Below the pieces are notes generated by a model, which was given only the letters and a program-made list of their open reading frames with translations, was not told the DNA's origin and did no database searches. Of a stretch of 9,743 nucleotides of DNA, positions 1-6,170 are shown piece by piece. Origin of the DNA: SAR202 cluster bacterium (GTDB lineage Bacteria; Chloroflexota; Dehalococcoidia; SAR202; GCA-002694895). Both the position numbers and the translations under genes were made by a program. The DNA is taken from assembly GCA_009391605.1 (NCBI GenBank), contig VFGQ01000067.1, positions 1 through 9,743 on the forward strand, in the 5' to 3' direction. Position 1 is the stretch's first letter, and every line of letters starts with the position of its first letter.

Positions 1-2
1 GT

Positions 3-359
3 GTACCTCATTGCATTGCGTATATAGATGAACCAGTTTATGATTTCGAACTTGAAAAAATTGGTCCTTTGGTTGAAAAACACGAGAAATTTCCACAAGG
101 GGTTAATTTTGAAATTGTTAACAAAAAAACAGATAAATTTATAGTAAGAGTATGGGAAAGAGGTTCTGGGATAACACTTGCGTGCGGAACTGGTGCTACT
201 GCAGTTGCAGCAATATCAAAAAAATTAAATCTATTTGATGATGTAATACATATGAATTTTCCAGGTGGAGATTTAAGTTGCAATTGTAGTAATAAATCAT
301 CTATTAACATGGAAGGTCCAATAGAATATATTGGATCAGGCACTTATAACATAAATTAA
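3..359 (+). CDS. dapF: Diaminopimelate epimerase, C-terminal part (5'-truncated by window edge)
   Basis: Diaminopimelate epimerase interconverts LL- and meso-diaminopimelate in the cytoplasm, the step that supplies meso-DAP for lysine and peptidoglycan. The reading frame is open from the left edge (base 3 in phase), giving 118 visible residues of a protein usually near 275, so only the C-terminal lobe is present. The first residues read VPHCIAYIDEP, matching the family's NPHC(V/A) segment. The motif RVWERGSGITLACGTGA at 147-200 carries one of the two catalytic cysteines (the C of ACGTG); the other lies upstream of the window. The end, MEGPIEYIGSGTY, is also typical. An ATG at 69 is internal and is not the true start. 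The gene is followed after 22 bp by dapL, the preceding pathway step, supporting an operon. Seen: motifs and truncation. Known: cysteine-based two-base racemase family. Confidence 0.95.
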   Translation, partial: VPHCIAYIDEPVYDFELEKIGPLVEKHEKFPQGVNFEIVNKKTDKFIVRVWERGSGITLACGTGATAVAAISKKLNLFDDVIHMNFPGGDLSCNCSNKSSINMEGPIEYIGSGTYNIN

Positions 360-381
360 AATTGGTAAAAAAGGATATTGT

Positions 382-1548
382 ATGAAGATTTCAAACAGAA
401 TTAATAAAGTTCCACCTTATCTGTTTTTTGAAATTTCAAAAAAAATTCAAGCAAAAGAGGCAGAAGGTAAAGAAATACTTGATTTTGGGATAGGGGATCC
501 TGATATCCCAACACCAGATTTCATACTTCAAAAACTTATAGAAGAATCGAGTAATCCTGTTAATCATAGATACCCTGAATCTGATGGTATGATAGAGCTT
601 AGAACATCTATTGCTAACTGGTATAAAAAAAGATTTAAAGTTAATTTAAATCCTGAAAATGAAGTAATAGGATTAATTGGAGGAAAAGAAGGAATTGGAC
701 ATGCAGCTTTAGCATTTCTTGATCCAGGGGATATTGCACTAGTGCCTGACCCTCATTATCCAGTTTATTCAAGAGGGACCTGGTTTGCCGGTGCAGAATG
801 CCATTTTATGCCATTAAAAGAAGAAAATAACTTTCTTCCAGATCTTGAAAGCATACCCTCCGATATATTAAAAAGAGCAAAGATTATGTGGATTAATTAT
901 CCAAATAACCCTACGGGAGCTATAGCCGGATTAGATTTCTTTAATAAAGCAATAGAATTTGGTATAAAACATGACATAGCCATACTACATGATGCAGCTT
1001 ATTCTGAAATAACTTATGACGGATATAGAGCTCCGAGTATTATGGAAATTCCAAACTCCAAAGAGATAGCTATAGAATTTCACTCTTTATCAAAGGCATA
1101 TAATATGACTGGATGGAGAGTAGGTTCAGCTGTTGGAAATAAAGATCTCATTTCTGCTATCACAACGATTAAATCTAATCTAGATTCAGGTATTCCTCAA
1201 GCAATACAACATATGGCTATTGAAGCTTTAAAAAGCGATGATTCTGTAATATCAAACAATATTGAAATATATAAAACTCGAAGAGATCGACTTATATCAG
1301 CATTAGAACTTATAGGCTTAGAAATTAAATCTCCAAAAGCAGGTTTATATCTTTGGGCAAAAGTCCCTAACGGATATGATTCTGCAAGTTTTACAGAATT
1401 GCTTTTAGAGGAACTGGATATAGTTGTAACACCTGGAAATGGTTTTGGCGATAGTGGAGAAGGATATATCAGACTTTCTTTAACAACACCTGATGAAGAT
1501 ATTGAAAAAGCTATCGAAAGATTCGAATCTTCTAAATTAAACATTTAA
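382..1548 (+). CDS. dapL: LL-diaminopimelate aminotransferase (class I/II PLP aminotransferase)
   Basis: A 388-residue fold-type I PLP aminotransferase. Visible motifs are GIGDPDIPTP at 36-45, NYPNNPTGA at 172-180, the PLP-contacting Asp204 in HDAAY, the Schiff-base Lys238 in FHSLSKAYNMTGWRVG, and the carboxylate-binding Arg364 in GYIRLSL. The stretch around Lys238 and the PGNGFGDSGEGY segment resemble DapL-type enzymes more than ordinary aspartate aminotransferases. DapL converts tetrahydrodipicolinate plus glutamate directly to LL-DAP, bypassing the succinylase and acetylase branches. Its position 22 bp after dapF, the next enzyme, supports this substrate. The start at 382 has a good Shine-Dalgarno (AAAAAAGGA at 367-375) with 6-base spacing. 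The alternative is a general aspartate or alanine aminotransferase; context makes DapL more likely. Confidence 0.85.
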   Translation: MKISNRINKVPPYLFFEISKKIQAKEAEGKEILDFGIGDPDIPTPDFILQKLIEESSNPVNHRYPESDGMIELRTSIANWYKKRFKVNLNPENEVIGLIGGKEGIGHAALAFLDPGDIALVPDPHYPVYSRGTWFAGAECHFMPLKEENNFLPDLESIPSDILKRAKIMWINYPNNPTGAIAGLDFFNKAIEFGIKHDIAILHDAAYSEITYDGYRAPSIMEIPNSKEIAIEFHSLSKAYNMTGWRVGSAVGNKDLISAITTIKSNLDSGIPQAIQHMAIEALKSDDSVISNNIEIYKTRRDRLISALELIGLEIKSPKAGLYLWAKVPNGYDSASFTELLLEELDIVVTPGNGFGDSGEGYIRLSLTTPDEDIEKAIERFESSKLNI

Positions 1549-1558
1549 TCTATAATTT

Positions 1559-2662
1559 ATGGGCAAAACAGAAAAAGTAATCATTGCAGGATTAAAGAAT
1601 AATAATTCAAAATATAATTATAAAAATAGTTCTATAGAAGAACTAGCCGAGCTTGTAAAATCAGTTGATGGAACAGTTGTAGGCGAAGTTACACAATCAT
1701 TAAAAAATCCCACAACACACTACCTAGGTAAAGGTAAAATTAATCAAATAATTGAACTTAGAGACAAAATAAAATTTGATACAGTAATATGTAATGATGA
1801 ATTATCCCCTTCACAGCAAAAGAACCTGGAAAGGGAATTAGATCCGGTTAAAGTTATTGATAGAACTGCATTAATATTAGATCTGTTTGCAAAAAATGCC
1901 AGAACAAAAGAAGGTAGATTACAAGTCGAACTAGCGCAGCATCAATATTTATTGCCAAGAATAGCAGGACAATGGAGTCATCTTGAAAGATTAGGAGGAG
2001 GAATTGGTACAAGAGGACCTGGAGAAACACAAATAGAAACGGATCGTAGATTAATAAGAAATAGAATAAAAACAATTAAAGATCAAATAGAAAAAGTAAG
2101 AAAACACAGGAAAAATTACAGAAAAAACAGAGATAGATCAGGGTTTTTAACTGCATCTATTATTGGTTATACAAACGCAGGTAAAAGCCAGTTATTAAAT
2201 ACATTAACAAATTCAAATATTGAATCTAAAAACAGATTATTTTCAACTCTGGATCCTACAACACGAAAACTATCTAATAAATACAAATTGAATAATAATT
2301 TATTACTTTCAGATACAGTTGGATTTATTGATAAATTACCGACAACGTTAGTTGCAGCGTTCCGGGCTACTTTAGAAGAAATAGAAGATTCAAATTTAAT
2401 AATCCATGTGCTTGATATTAGCGATAAAGAATTAAGCAAAAAATTTGAGACATCAAATAAAATTTTAGAAGATTTAGGATACGATGATAAACCAACACTT
2501 ATTGTTTTAAATAAAATAGATAAATTGAAGGATTATAAAAAGAATATAAATGAATTAGATACCAATCAAAATTCAAATATCGTAGCTATATCAGCATTGA
2601 AAAGTATAAATATAGAAGATTTAGTAATCAAGTTATCTTATATAACTGATCAAATAGGGTAA
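1559..2662 (+). CDS. hflX: Ribosome-associated GTPase HflX
   Basis: HflX is a cytoplasmic GTPase that binds the 50S subunit and splits stalled ribosomes, especially under heat stress. The 367-residue protein has the N-terminal HflX domain, the signature GGGIGTRGPGETQIE at about 146-160, a basic coiled helix at 160-195, and then the G domain. G1 is GYTNAGKS at 203-210, G2 LFSTLDPTTR at 227-236, G3 DTVGF at 252-256, G4 NKID at 318-321, and G5 SALKS at 345-349. All are intact, so GTPase activity is expected. The domain after G5 is minimal, making this a short member. The gene starts 10 bp after dapL with no Shine-Dalgarno. A TATAAT at 1551-1556 ends two bases before the ATG, too close to make a transcript that includes the start codon, so co-transcription with dapL is likelier. 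It is convergent with the next gene. Confidence 0.97.
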   Translation: MGKTEKVIIAGLKNNNSKYNYKNSSIEELAELVKSVDGTVVGEVTQSLKNPTTHYLGKGKINQIIELRDKIKFDTVICNDELSPSQQKNLERELDPVKVIDRTALILDLFAKNARTKEGRLQVELAQHQYLLPRIAGQWSHLERLGGGIGTRGPGETQIETDRRLIRNRIKTIKDQIEKVRKHRKNYRKNRDRSGFLTASIIGYTNAGKSQLLNTLTNSNIESKNRLFSTLDPTTRKLSNKYKLNNNLLLSDTVGFIDKLPTTLVAAFRATLEEIEDSNLIIHVLDISDKELSKKFETSNKILEDLGYDDKPTLIVLNKIDKLKDYKKNINELDTNQNSNIVAISALKSINIEDLVIKLSYITDQIG

Positions 2663-2681
2663 ATGGCTTAAGTATAATCTT

Positions 2682-2693
2682 AACATATATGTT
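2682..2693. repeat. 12-bp perfect palindrome in convergent intergenic gap
   Basis: The 56-bp gap between hflX and the convergent minus-strand gene contains the perfect palindrome AACATATATGTT. Just before it is a short inverted repeat, TTAAG at 2668-2672 and CTTAA at 2679-2683, with a 6-base loop. Neither is GC-rich or followed by a clear U-tract, so a terminator role is only a weak inference. In such AT-rich DNA it may be chance. Confidence 0.3.
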
Positions 2694-2718
2694 CGCACTA
2701 TAAATATTATGTAAAGTT

Positions 2719-3789
2719 CTATTTAATATTTACTTCTATAATATTTCTTTCAAGTAATCTTAAGATAATCAATAACTTTGATTCACTAATATTATCATCA
2801 TCTATTTTTAATACTTCTGAATCCAAATCATCAATTTCTATATTAGAATTCGATTTAGAGTCAATAAATATACACTTTTCATTTAAATGGCCAAATACCA
2901 TACCAATATGCATCCAGTATTTATTATTTTCACTATTTAAATTATTGTTATTTAAAATAAATATAGAATATAGTTCAGACTGTGATTTAATAAAATCAAA
3001 ATCAAAACCACTTTCACCAAATATAATTTTTTGTTGAGAAAATTCTATTCCCAATAAATTTAATGTAGACTTAACAATTTCAAAAATACGACTATTTTCA
3101 AAATACATTAAATTTATTTGATTTGTTTTAGGAAGTAAAGTGGGCCTTGTATCTAATCTGGATATTTTATTCATAGGCAAATCAGTATCTTCAACATCAT
3201 TGTTTATTCCTTCACTAAAAGATAGATCTATATTATCTACTTTCCCAGATAATGAAAAATTATTATCTAATTGACTAACAAACATATCATCACCATCTTC
3301 AGATATTAAATTTGAAAACAAACCATTTGAAATTACAATTTGTAAAAATTCATCAATAGTATCTTTTGTAATAATTTTAATTTTTTCCAATACAAGTCTC
3401 TTTATACTTTCATATGGAGGTAATTTTTTTGAATCATACAACTCATAAAATTGTTTAAATGGAACAGGAATCAATGCAGCCTCTTTCAAAACTCTAGATA
3501 ATTGTCCCTGATCGGCAGGATCTACAATTTCCTTACAAAGACCAGTTAAATTTATAATTTCAGTATCTCTTTTAGCATCAGTAAGGCCATATAATCGCAT
3601 ATTATTAACCTTTTCGGTATAATAGCTACTTCGAATGGAAACACCCCATAATTTACCCAATGATCGTTTTTTTATAGAAAGACCAGCATTTTCTTCATTA
3701 ATAACCTTTGCATCAGCAATTGTAATTTTTAATGTATCTTTTGGATAACCTCTAAATATACGTTTTCTTTTTTTCAAATCATTATTCAT
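2719..3789 (-). CDS. Winged-helix-like protein with degenerate TIR-like C-terminal domain
   Basis: A 356-residue soluble protein with no signal peptide or membrane segment. After a basic N-terminus (NNDLKKRKRIFRGYPKDTL), residues 15-90 follow a pattern I recognise from uncharacterised bacterial, including Chloroflexota, proteins: a YPKDTL start, an ENAGL helix, and RLYGLTDAKRDTEIINLTGL, read as a winged-helix-like module with a second helical part to about 162. Residues 163-210 are an acidic, low-complexity linker. Residues 224-352 resemble the predicted nucleotide-binding TIR-like family (PF10137, CAP12/PycTIR-type): a first strand INLMYF, a helix IFEIVKSTLNLLGI, SIFILNNNN, then HIGMVFGHLNEKCIFID. 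In active relatives the last motif has Glu (as in FELG or FEAG); here the aligned residue is His294, suggesting lost NADase activity. The role is unknown; a sensor, or a defence or regulatory protein, is possible. The start at 3789 lacks a Shine-Dalgarno but has a promoter upstream. Domain calls are by eye only. Confidence 0.6.
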   Translation of the reverse strand: MNNDLKKRKRIFRGYPKDTLKITIADAKVINEENAGLSIKKRSLGKLWGVSIRSSYYTEKVNNMRLYGLTDAKRDTEIINLTGLCKEIVDPADQGQLSRVLKEAALIPVPFKQFYELYDSKKLPPYESIKRLVLEKIKIITKDTIDEFLQIVISNGLFSNLISEDGDDMFVSQLDNNFSLSGKVDNIDLSFSEGINNDVEDTDLPMNKISRLDTRPTLLPKTNQINLMYFENSRIFEIVKSTLNLLGIEFSQQKIIFGESGFDFDFIKSQSELYSIFILNNNNLNSENNKYWMHIGMVFGHLNEKCIFIDSKSNSNIEIDDLDSEVLKIDDDNISESKLLIILRLLERNIIEVNIK

Positions 3790-3823
3790 ATTTTTTTCAA
3801 ATTTTTTTCAAATGAATAAATAA

Positions 3824-3852
3824 AGTATAATAAATATAGGAATTTATTTCAA
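3824..3852 (-). promoter_or_regulatory. Sigma-70-type promoter for the winged-helix/TIR-like gene
   Basis: On the minus strand, TTGAAA (3852-3847), a 17-bp spacer and TATACT (3829-3824) match the housekeeping consensus at five of six positions in each box. The predicted transcription start is near 3817, giving a leader of about 28 bases before the ATG at 3789. The leader has no Shine-Dalgarno. The -35 box lies inside the left arm of the 13-bp inverted repeat. Confidence 0.55.
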
Positions 3853-3886
3853 ACTAAGTAGTAAAAATTTTAATTTGAAATAAATT
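3841..3886. repeat. 13-bp perfect inverted repeat in divergent promoter region
   Basis: The arms AATTTATTTCAAA (3841-3853) and TTTGAAATAAATT (3874-3886) are exact reverse complements separated by 20 bp. The left arm covers the -35 box of the minus-strand gene. The right arm lies about 65-77 bp upstream of the predicted start of the plus-strand protease transcript. The arrangement fits a dimeric regulator site shared by two divergent genes, but AT-rich composition raises the chance of coincidence. Two more TTTCAAA copies (3795-3801, 3806-3812) lie between this promoter and the minus-strand gene. Confidence 0.5.
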
Positions 3887-3915
3887 TTTTTTTAAATATA
3901 CAAATTATTTCGTCA

Positions 3916-3944
3916 ATAACATATTAAAATTTCCTTGTTATAAT
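3916..3944 (+). promoter_or_regulatory. Extended -10 promoter for the S41 protease-smpB operon
   Basis: ATAACA (3916-3921, four of six to the -35 consensus), a 17-bp spacer, and TGTTATAAT (3936-3944), which is an extended -10 with a perfect TATAAT. The predicted start is near 3951, with a leader of about 64 bases. A TATCAT at 4005-4010, four bases before the ATG, is a possible second, near-leaderless promoter. Confidence 0.5.
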
Positions 3945-4014
3945 AATAAATTTAGATAATTAAATTAAAGAATGATAAAATGAAATTTAATTATTTAAAA
4001 TAAATATCATTAAC

Positions 4015-5253
4015 ATGAATTTACCAAAGATTTCAAAACCAATATTATTATTTATAATTTGTATTATTATTTCAGCATGCTCCAGTTCAGAAAATACAGA
4101 ACAAAGTGAAGATCTCAATATTCTTCAAAATTATGAGATTAAAGTACCTACAACACCACTAGATGCCCCTTCTGAATATTCTAAAAACTTAACACCTATC
4201 TGGGAAACATGGGCTTACTTAGTAAGAGATTATGTGAACAGATCAGATCTTAATGAAGATGAAATGACTGAATTAGTTATTGAAGCAATGATGAAATCTT
4301 TAGGTGATCAACATTCTAATTATATAAGTCCTGAATTTTTCAATATAGAAAACACAGATATGCAAGGAAAATATCAGGGAATTGGAGCAAGCGTAGAAAT
4401 GAATGCAAACGGAAATGTTGTAATAGTATCACCATTTGAAGGTAGTCCTGCAAAAAAAGCAGGAATACGCCCTGGAGATATCATCCTTGAGGTTGATGAT
4501 GAATCCATTGATGGATATAGCTTAATGGAAGCTATAAATATAATACGTGGTCCAGAAGGAACGTCTGTTAAATTATTAGTAAAACATTTATTATCAAAGG
4601 ATACAGAATTAATAACTATCGTAAGAAGTTCAATAAAACTTGAAAGTGTTTTACTTAGATCTAAACCTAAATCTAAAATTGCACATATAAGAGTTACCAA
4701 TTTTTATCCAGAAACTGCAGAAGATCTTAGTAACATGATCAAAAAGAGTAAAAAAGAAGGCGCAGAAGCAATATTGTTGGATTTAAGAAACAATCCCGGA
4801 GGTTTATTAAGTTCCGTTATCGATGTAACTAGTCTCTTTTTAGATGATGGAGTGGTAATAAAAGAAATAGACGGATATGACCGAGAACAAATATGGAAAG
4901 TTAAAAAGTCAGGCACAAAATATATTGATATACCTTTAGTATTATTAATAAATAACTACAGCGCTAGCGCAAGTGAAGTTCTTGCAGGTGCATTAAAAGA
5001 TTATAAAAGAGCTAAGATAGTTGGAGAAACTTCTTTTGGTAAAGGTAGCGTTGGTATATTAAGACCATTAAGTAATGGCGGAGGAATTTCAGTTACAATA
5101 GCAAAATGGTATACTCCAAATAATAACCTTATAGATAATAAAGGAGTTGTCCCAGATATTGAAATTAAATCCTCTGACCCTTCAGATACTTCTGGTGTAC
5201 AAACTGAGGCAACTTTAGAATATATAAATAATAATATTTTAAATAATAAATAA
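4015..5253 (+). CDS. S41 (CtpA-type) C-terminal processing protease, predicted lipoprotein
   Basis: A 412-residue serine protease of the carboxy-terminal processing family, acting outside the cytoplasmic membrane on cell-envelope proteins. Residues 9-19 are a hydrophobic signal and ISAC (19-22) is a lipobox, so Cys22 should carry the lipid anchor, followed by a Ser/Glu-rich tether. A PDZ domain spans about 113-200 (GIGASVEM, then SPAKKAGIRPGDIILEVDD). The S41 core has LDLRNNPGGLL at 255-265, the nucleophile Ser318 in NNYSASASE, and Lys343 in FGKGSVG, at the family's usual 25-residue spacing. The third CtpB-type residue, normally Gln four residues after the Lys (GKGSVQ), is Gly347 here. The start at 4015 gives the complete signal peptide; there is no Shine-Dalgarno. 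smpB begins one base after the stop. Substrate unknown. Confidence 0.93.
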   Translation: MNLPKISKPILLFIICIIISACSSSENTEQSEDLNILQNYEIKVPTTPLDAPSEYSKNLTPIWETWAYLVRDYVNRSDLNEDEMTELVIEAMMKSLGDQHSNYISPEFFNIENTDMQGKYQGIGASVEMNANGNVVIVSPFEGSPAKKAGIRPGDIILEVDDESIDGYSLMEAINIIRGPEGTSVKLLVKHLLSKDTELITIVRSSIKLESVLLRSKPKSKIAHIRVTNFYPETAEDLSNMIKKSKKEGAEAILLDLRNNPGGLLSSVIDVTSLFLDDGVVIKEIDGYDREQIWKVKKSGTKYIDIPLVLLINNYSASASEVLAGALKDYKRAKIVGETSFGKGSVGILRPLSNGGGISVTIAKWYTPNNNLIDNKGVVPDIEIKSSDPSDTSGVQTEATLEYINNNILNNK

Positions 5254-5254
5254 A

Positions 5255-5701
5255 ATGCCAAAATCTATCGCTAAAAATAGAAATGCATACCGAAATTTTG
5301 CAATAGATGATAAATATGAATGTGGAATTTCACTTCTAGGTAGTGAAGTAAAATCTATTAAAGCTAATAGGTTAAATATAAATAATAGTTTTGTCAGAAT
5401 AGTGAACAATACTATACTTCTAATAAATGCTCATATCTCTCCCATGCCAACTGGTATTAATTTTGATCCTACAAGATCAAGAAATTTATTATTACATAAG
5501 TATCAAATAAGCAAAATAAAGCAACAATTAGATACAAAAGGATATACTGCAGTCCCAATAAATGTTTATGTTAAAAAATCTTTGGTCAAAATTGAAATTG
5601 GAATAGGTAAAGGTAAGACATTATATGATAAAAGGCAAACAATTATTGAAAGAGATAGAAAAAGGGAAGCTTTACGGGAACTGAAGAGAAAAAATACCTA
5701 A
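5255..5701 (+). CDS. smpB: SsrA-binding protein SmpB
   Basis: SmpB binds the tRNA-like domain of tmRNA and delivers it to stalled ribosomes for trans-translation, releasing them and tagging the nascent peptide. The 148-residue length is typical. Recognisable segments are the N-terminal IAKNRNAYRNFAI, YECGISLLGSEVKSIKANRLNI, the NAHISPM and DPTRSRNLLLHK regions, and the basic C-terminal KIEIGIGKGKTLYDKRQ followed by a Lys/Arg-rich tail that enters the decoding centre. Only one base separates it from the protease stop, and there is no Shine-Dalgarno. Translation probably depends on reinitiation by ribosomes finishing the protease. No ssrA (tmRNA) gene is visible in this window. Confidence 0.97.
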   Translation: MPKSIAKNRNAYRNFAIDDKYECGISLLGSEVKSIKANRLNINNSFVRIVNNTILLINAHISPMPTGINFDPTRSRNLLLHKYQISKIKQQLDTKGYTAVPINVYVKKSLVKIEIGIGKGKTLYDKRQTIIERDRKREALRELKRKNT

Positions 5702-5714
5702 GATAAACACAAAA

Positions 5715-5765
5715 GGTCTGTCATTTGAAGATCAACGGCCAGCAGATCAATTATGTTAACAGACC
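5715..5765. terminator. Structured stem-loop between convergent genes (possible bidirectional terminator)
   Basis: GGTCTGT (5715-5721) and ACAGACC (5759-5765) form a perfect 7-bp outer stem. Within it CAT/ATG (5722-5724 with 5753-5755), TT/AA (5725-5726 with 5749-5750) and GATC/GATC (5730-5733 with 5745-5748) can continue the helix with small bulges around an 11-base loop. The segment is less AT-rich than its surroundings. It is flanked by AAAA on the left and a T-rich tract (5768-5779) on the right. It lies just after smpB and just after the stop of the convergent helix-turn-helix gene, so a shared terminator is plausible. A small structured RNA is the alternative. Confidence 0.5.
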
Positions 5766-5778
5766 AATTGTATTTTAT

Positions 5779-6000
5779 TTAATTACTACTTATTTCAAGG
5801 CTATCGCCAGGTCTTAATGCTACCCTTCTAACGCTTATTCCGAATTTTAACAACCAATAATTCAAAGTAGCTTTACCTAGACCTAATTTATTAGCTGCAC
5901 CAGTCAATCCTAATTCTGTCACTAGGTTTGGTAGCGCATCTTCTAAGGGTTTTCCTATACTTCCCTCTATTTGTAGCATTTTTTTACTTTTTTTATACAT
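5779..6000 (-). CDS. Small helix-turn-helix DNA-binding protein, unknown role
   Basis: A 73-residue basic protein. Residues 28-55 (TELGLTGAANKLGLGKATLNYWLLKFGI) have the shape of a Fis/Trp-repressor-like helix-turn-helix: helix LTGAANKLG, a turn at LG, and recognition helix KATLNYWLLKFG. The preceding helix (PLEDALPNLVTEL) completes a trihelical core, and a short C-terminal segment, SVRRVALRPGDSLEI, follows. No ligand or catalytic domain is present. Reality is supported by a near-consensus promoter placed just upstream, a predicted leader of only about three bases, and a stem-loop after its stop. An alternative start is Met8, which leaves the motif intact. It is divergent from the D-glutamate-cyclase-like pair and may regulate it; that is inference. 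It could also be a global nucleoid-type or mobile-element-derived protein. Confidence 0.7.
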   Translation of the reverse strand: MYKKSKKMLQIEGSIGKPLEDALPNLVTELGLTGAANKLGLGKATLNYWLLKFGISVRRVALRPGDSLEISSN

Positions 6001-6009
6001 AGTTAAGAT

Positions 6010-6038
6010 ATTTTATTACCTAGCTTACAATGAGTCAA
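6010..6038 (-). promoter_or_regulatory. Near-consensus sigma-70 promoter of the small helix-turn-helix gene
   Basis: Minus strand: TTGACT (6038-6033), an exact 17-bp spacer, and TAAAAT (6015-6010), five of six matches in each box. The predicted start, about seven bases after the -10, is near 6003, so the message would begin about three bases before the ATG (6000-5998), practically leaderless. It is one of the strongest promoter matches in the window. Confidence 0.65.
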
Positions 6039-6104
6039 TATATTTTTATACTTATTTTAAACTTATTTAATTTTTTTTATTTATATTTAAATCTTTTTGA
6101 TTTG

Positions 6105-6131
6105 TTTCAAATTATTTCAAATTATTTCAAA
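6105..6131 (+). repeat. Three helically phased TTTCAA(A) boxes in the divergent promoter region
   Basis: TTTCAA occurs at 6105-6110, 6115-6120 and 6125-6130, exactly 10 bp apart; the first two units are both TTTCAAATTA. Relative to the predicted plus-strand start near 6172 they sit at about -67 to -42, the position of an activator site or UP-like element. They also lie upstream of the divergent helix-turn-helix promoter. The 170-bp gap 6001-6170 otherwise holds the two promoters and poly-T or poly-A runs. Confidence 0.55.
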
Positions 6132-6156
6132 ATCCCTTTATAAAAATGCATTTCAG

Positions 6157-6165
6157 TGCTATAAT
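6157..6165 (+). promoter_or_regulatory. Extended -10 promoter giving a leaderless D-glutamate-cyclase transcript
   Basis: TGCTATAAT is an extended -10 with a perfect TATAAT at 6160-6165. The expected transcription start, seven bases after the hexamer, is 6171-6172, which coincides with the A of the ATG at 6171. The -35 region (TTTATA at 6137-6142) is poor, which the TGn extension or the upstream boxes may offset. There is no Shine-Dalgarno. Confidence 0.6.
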
Positions 6166-6170
6166 TTAAT

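Noticed and set aside
38..343. Minus-strand open frame opposite dapF, and similar antisense frames over dapL, the protease, smpB, purD and purE
   Set aside because: All are shadows of clearly conserved plus-strand genes, with no recognisable motifs of their own.
1551..1556. TATAAT just before hflX as a leaderless promoter
   Set aside because: The hexamer ends two bases before the ATG, so transcription would start inside the codon region, around 1563. hflX is more likely read from the dap transcript.
5001..5261. Minus-strand 86-codon frame with a hydrophobic start
   Set aside because: It is antisense to the catalytic region of the S41 protease; the hydrophobicity reflects the complement of AT-rich codons.
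5702..5778. tmRNA (ssrA) gene next to smpB
   Set aside because: The 77-bp gap is too short, and has no tRNA-like ends, no CCA-type acceptor and no tag reading frame.
6105..6131. Possible CRISPR or tandem-repeat array
   Set aside because: The unit is only 10 bp with no spacers and three copies. It is better read as phased promoter boxes.
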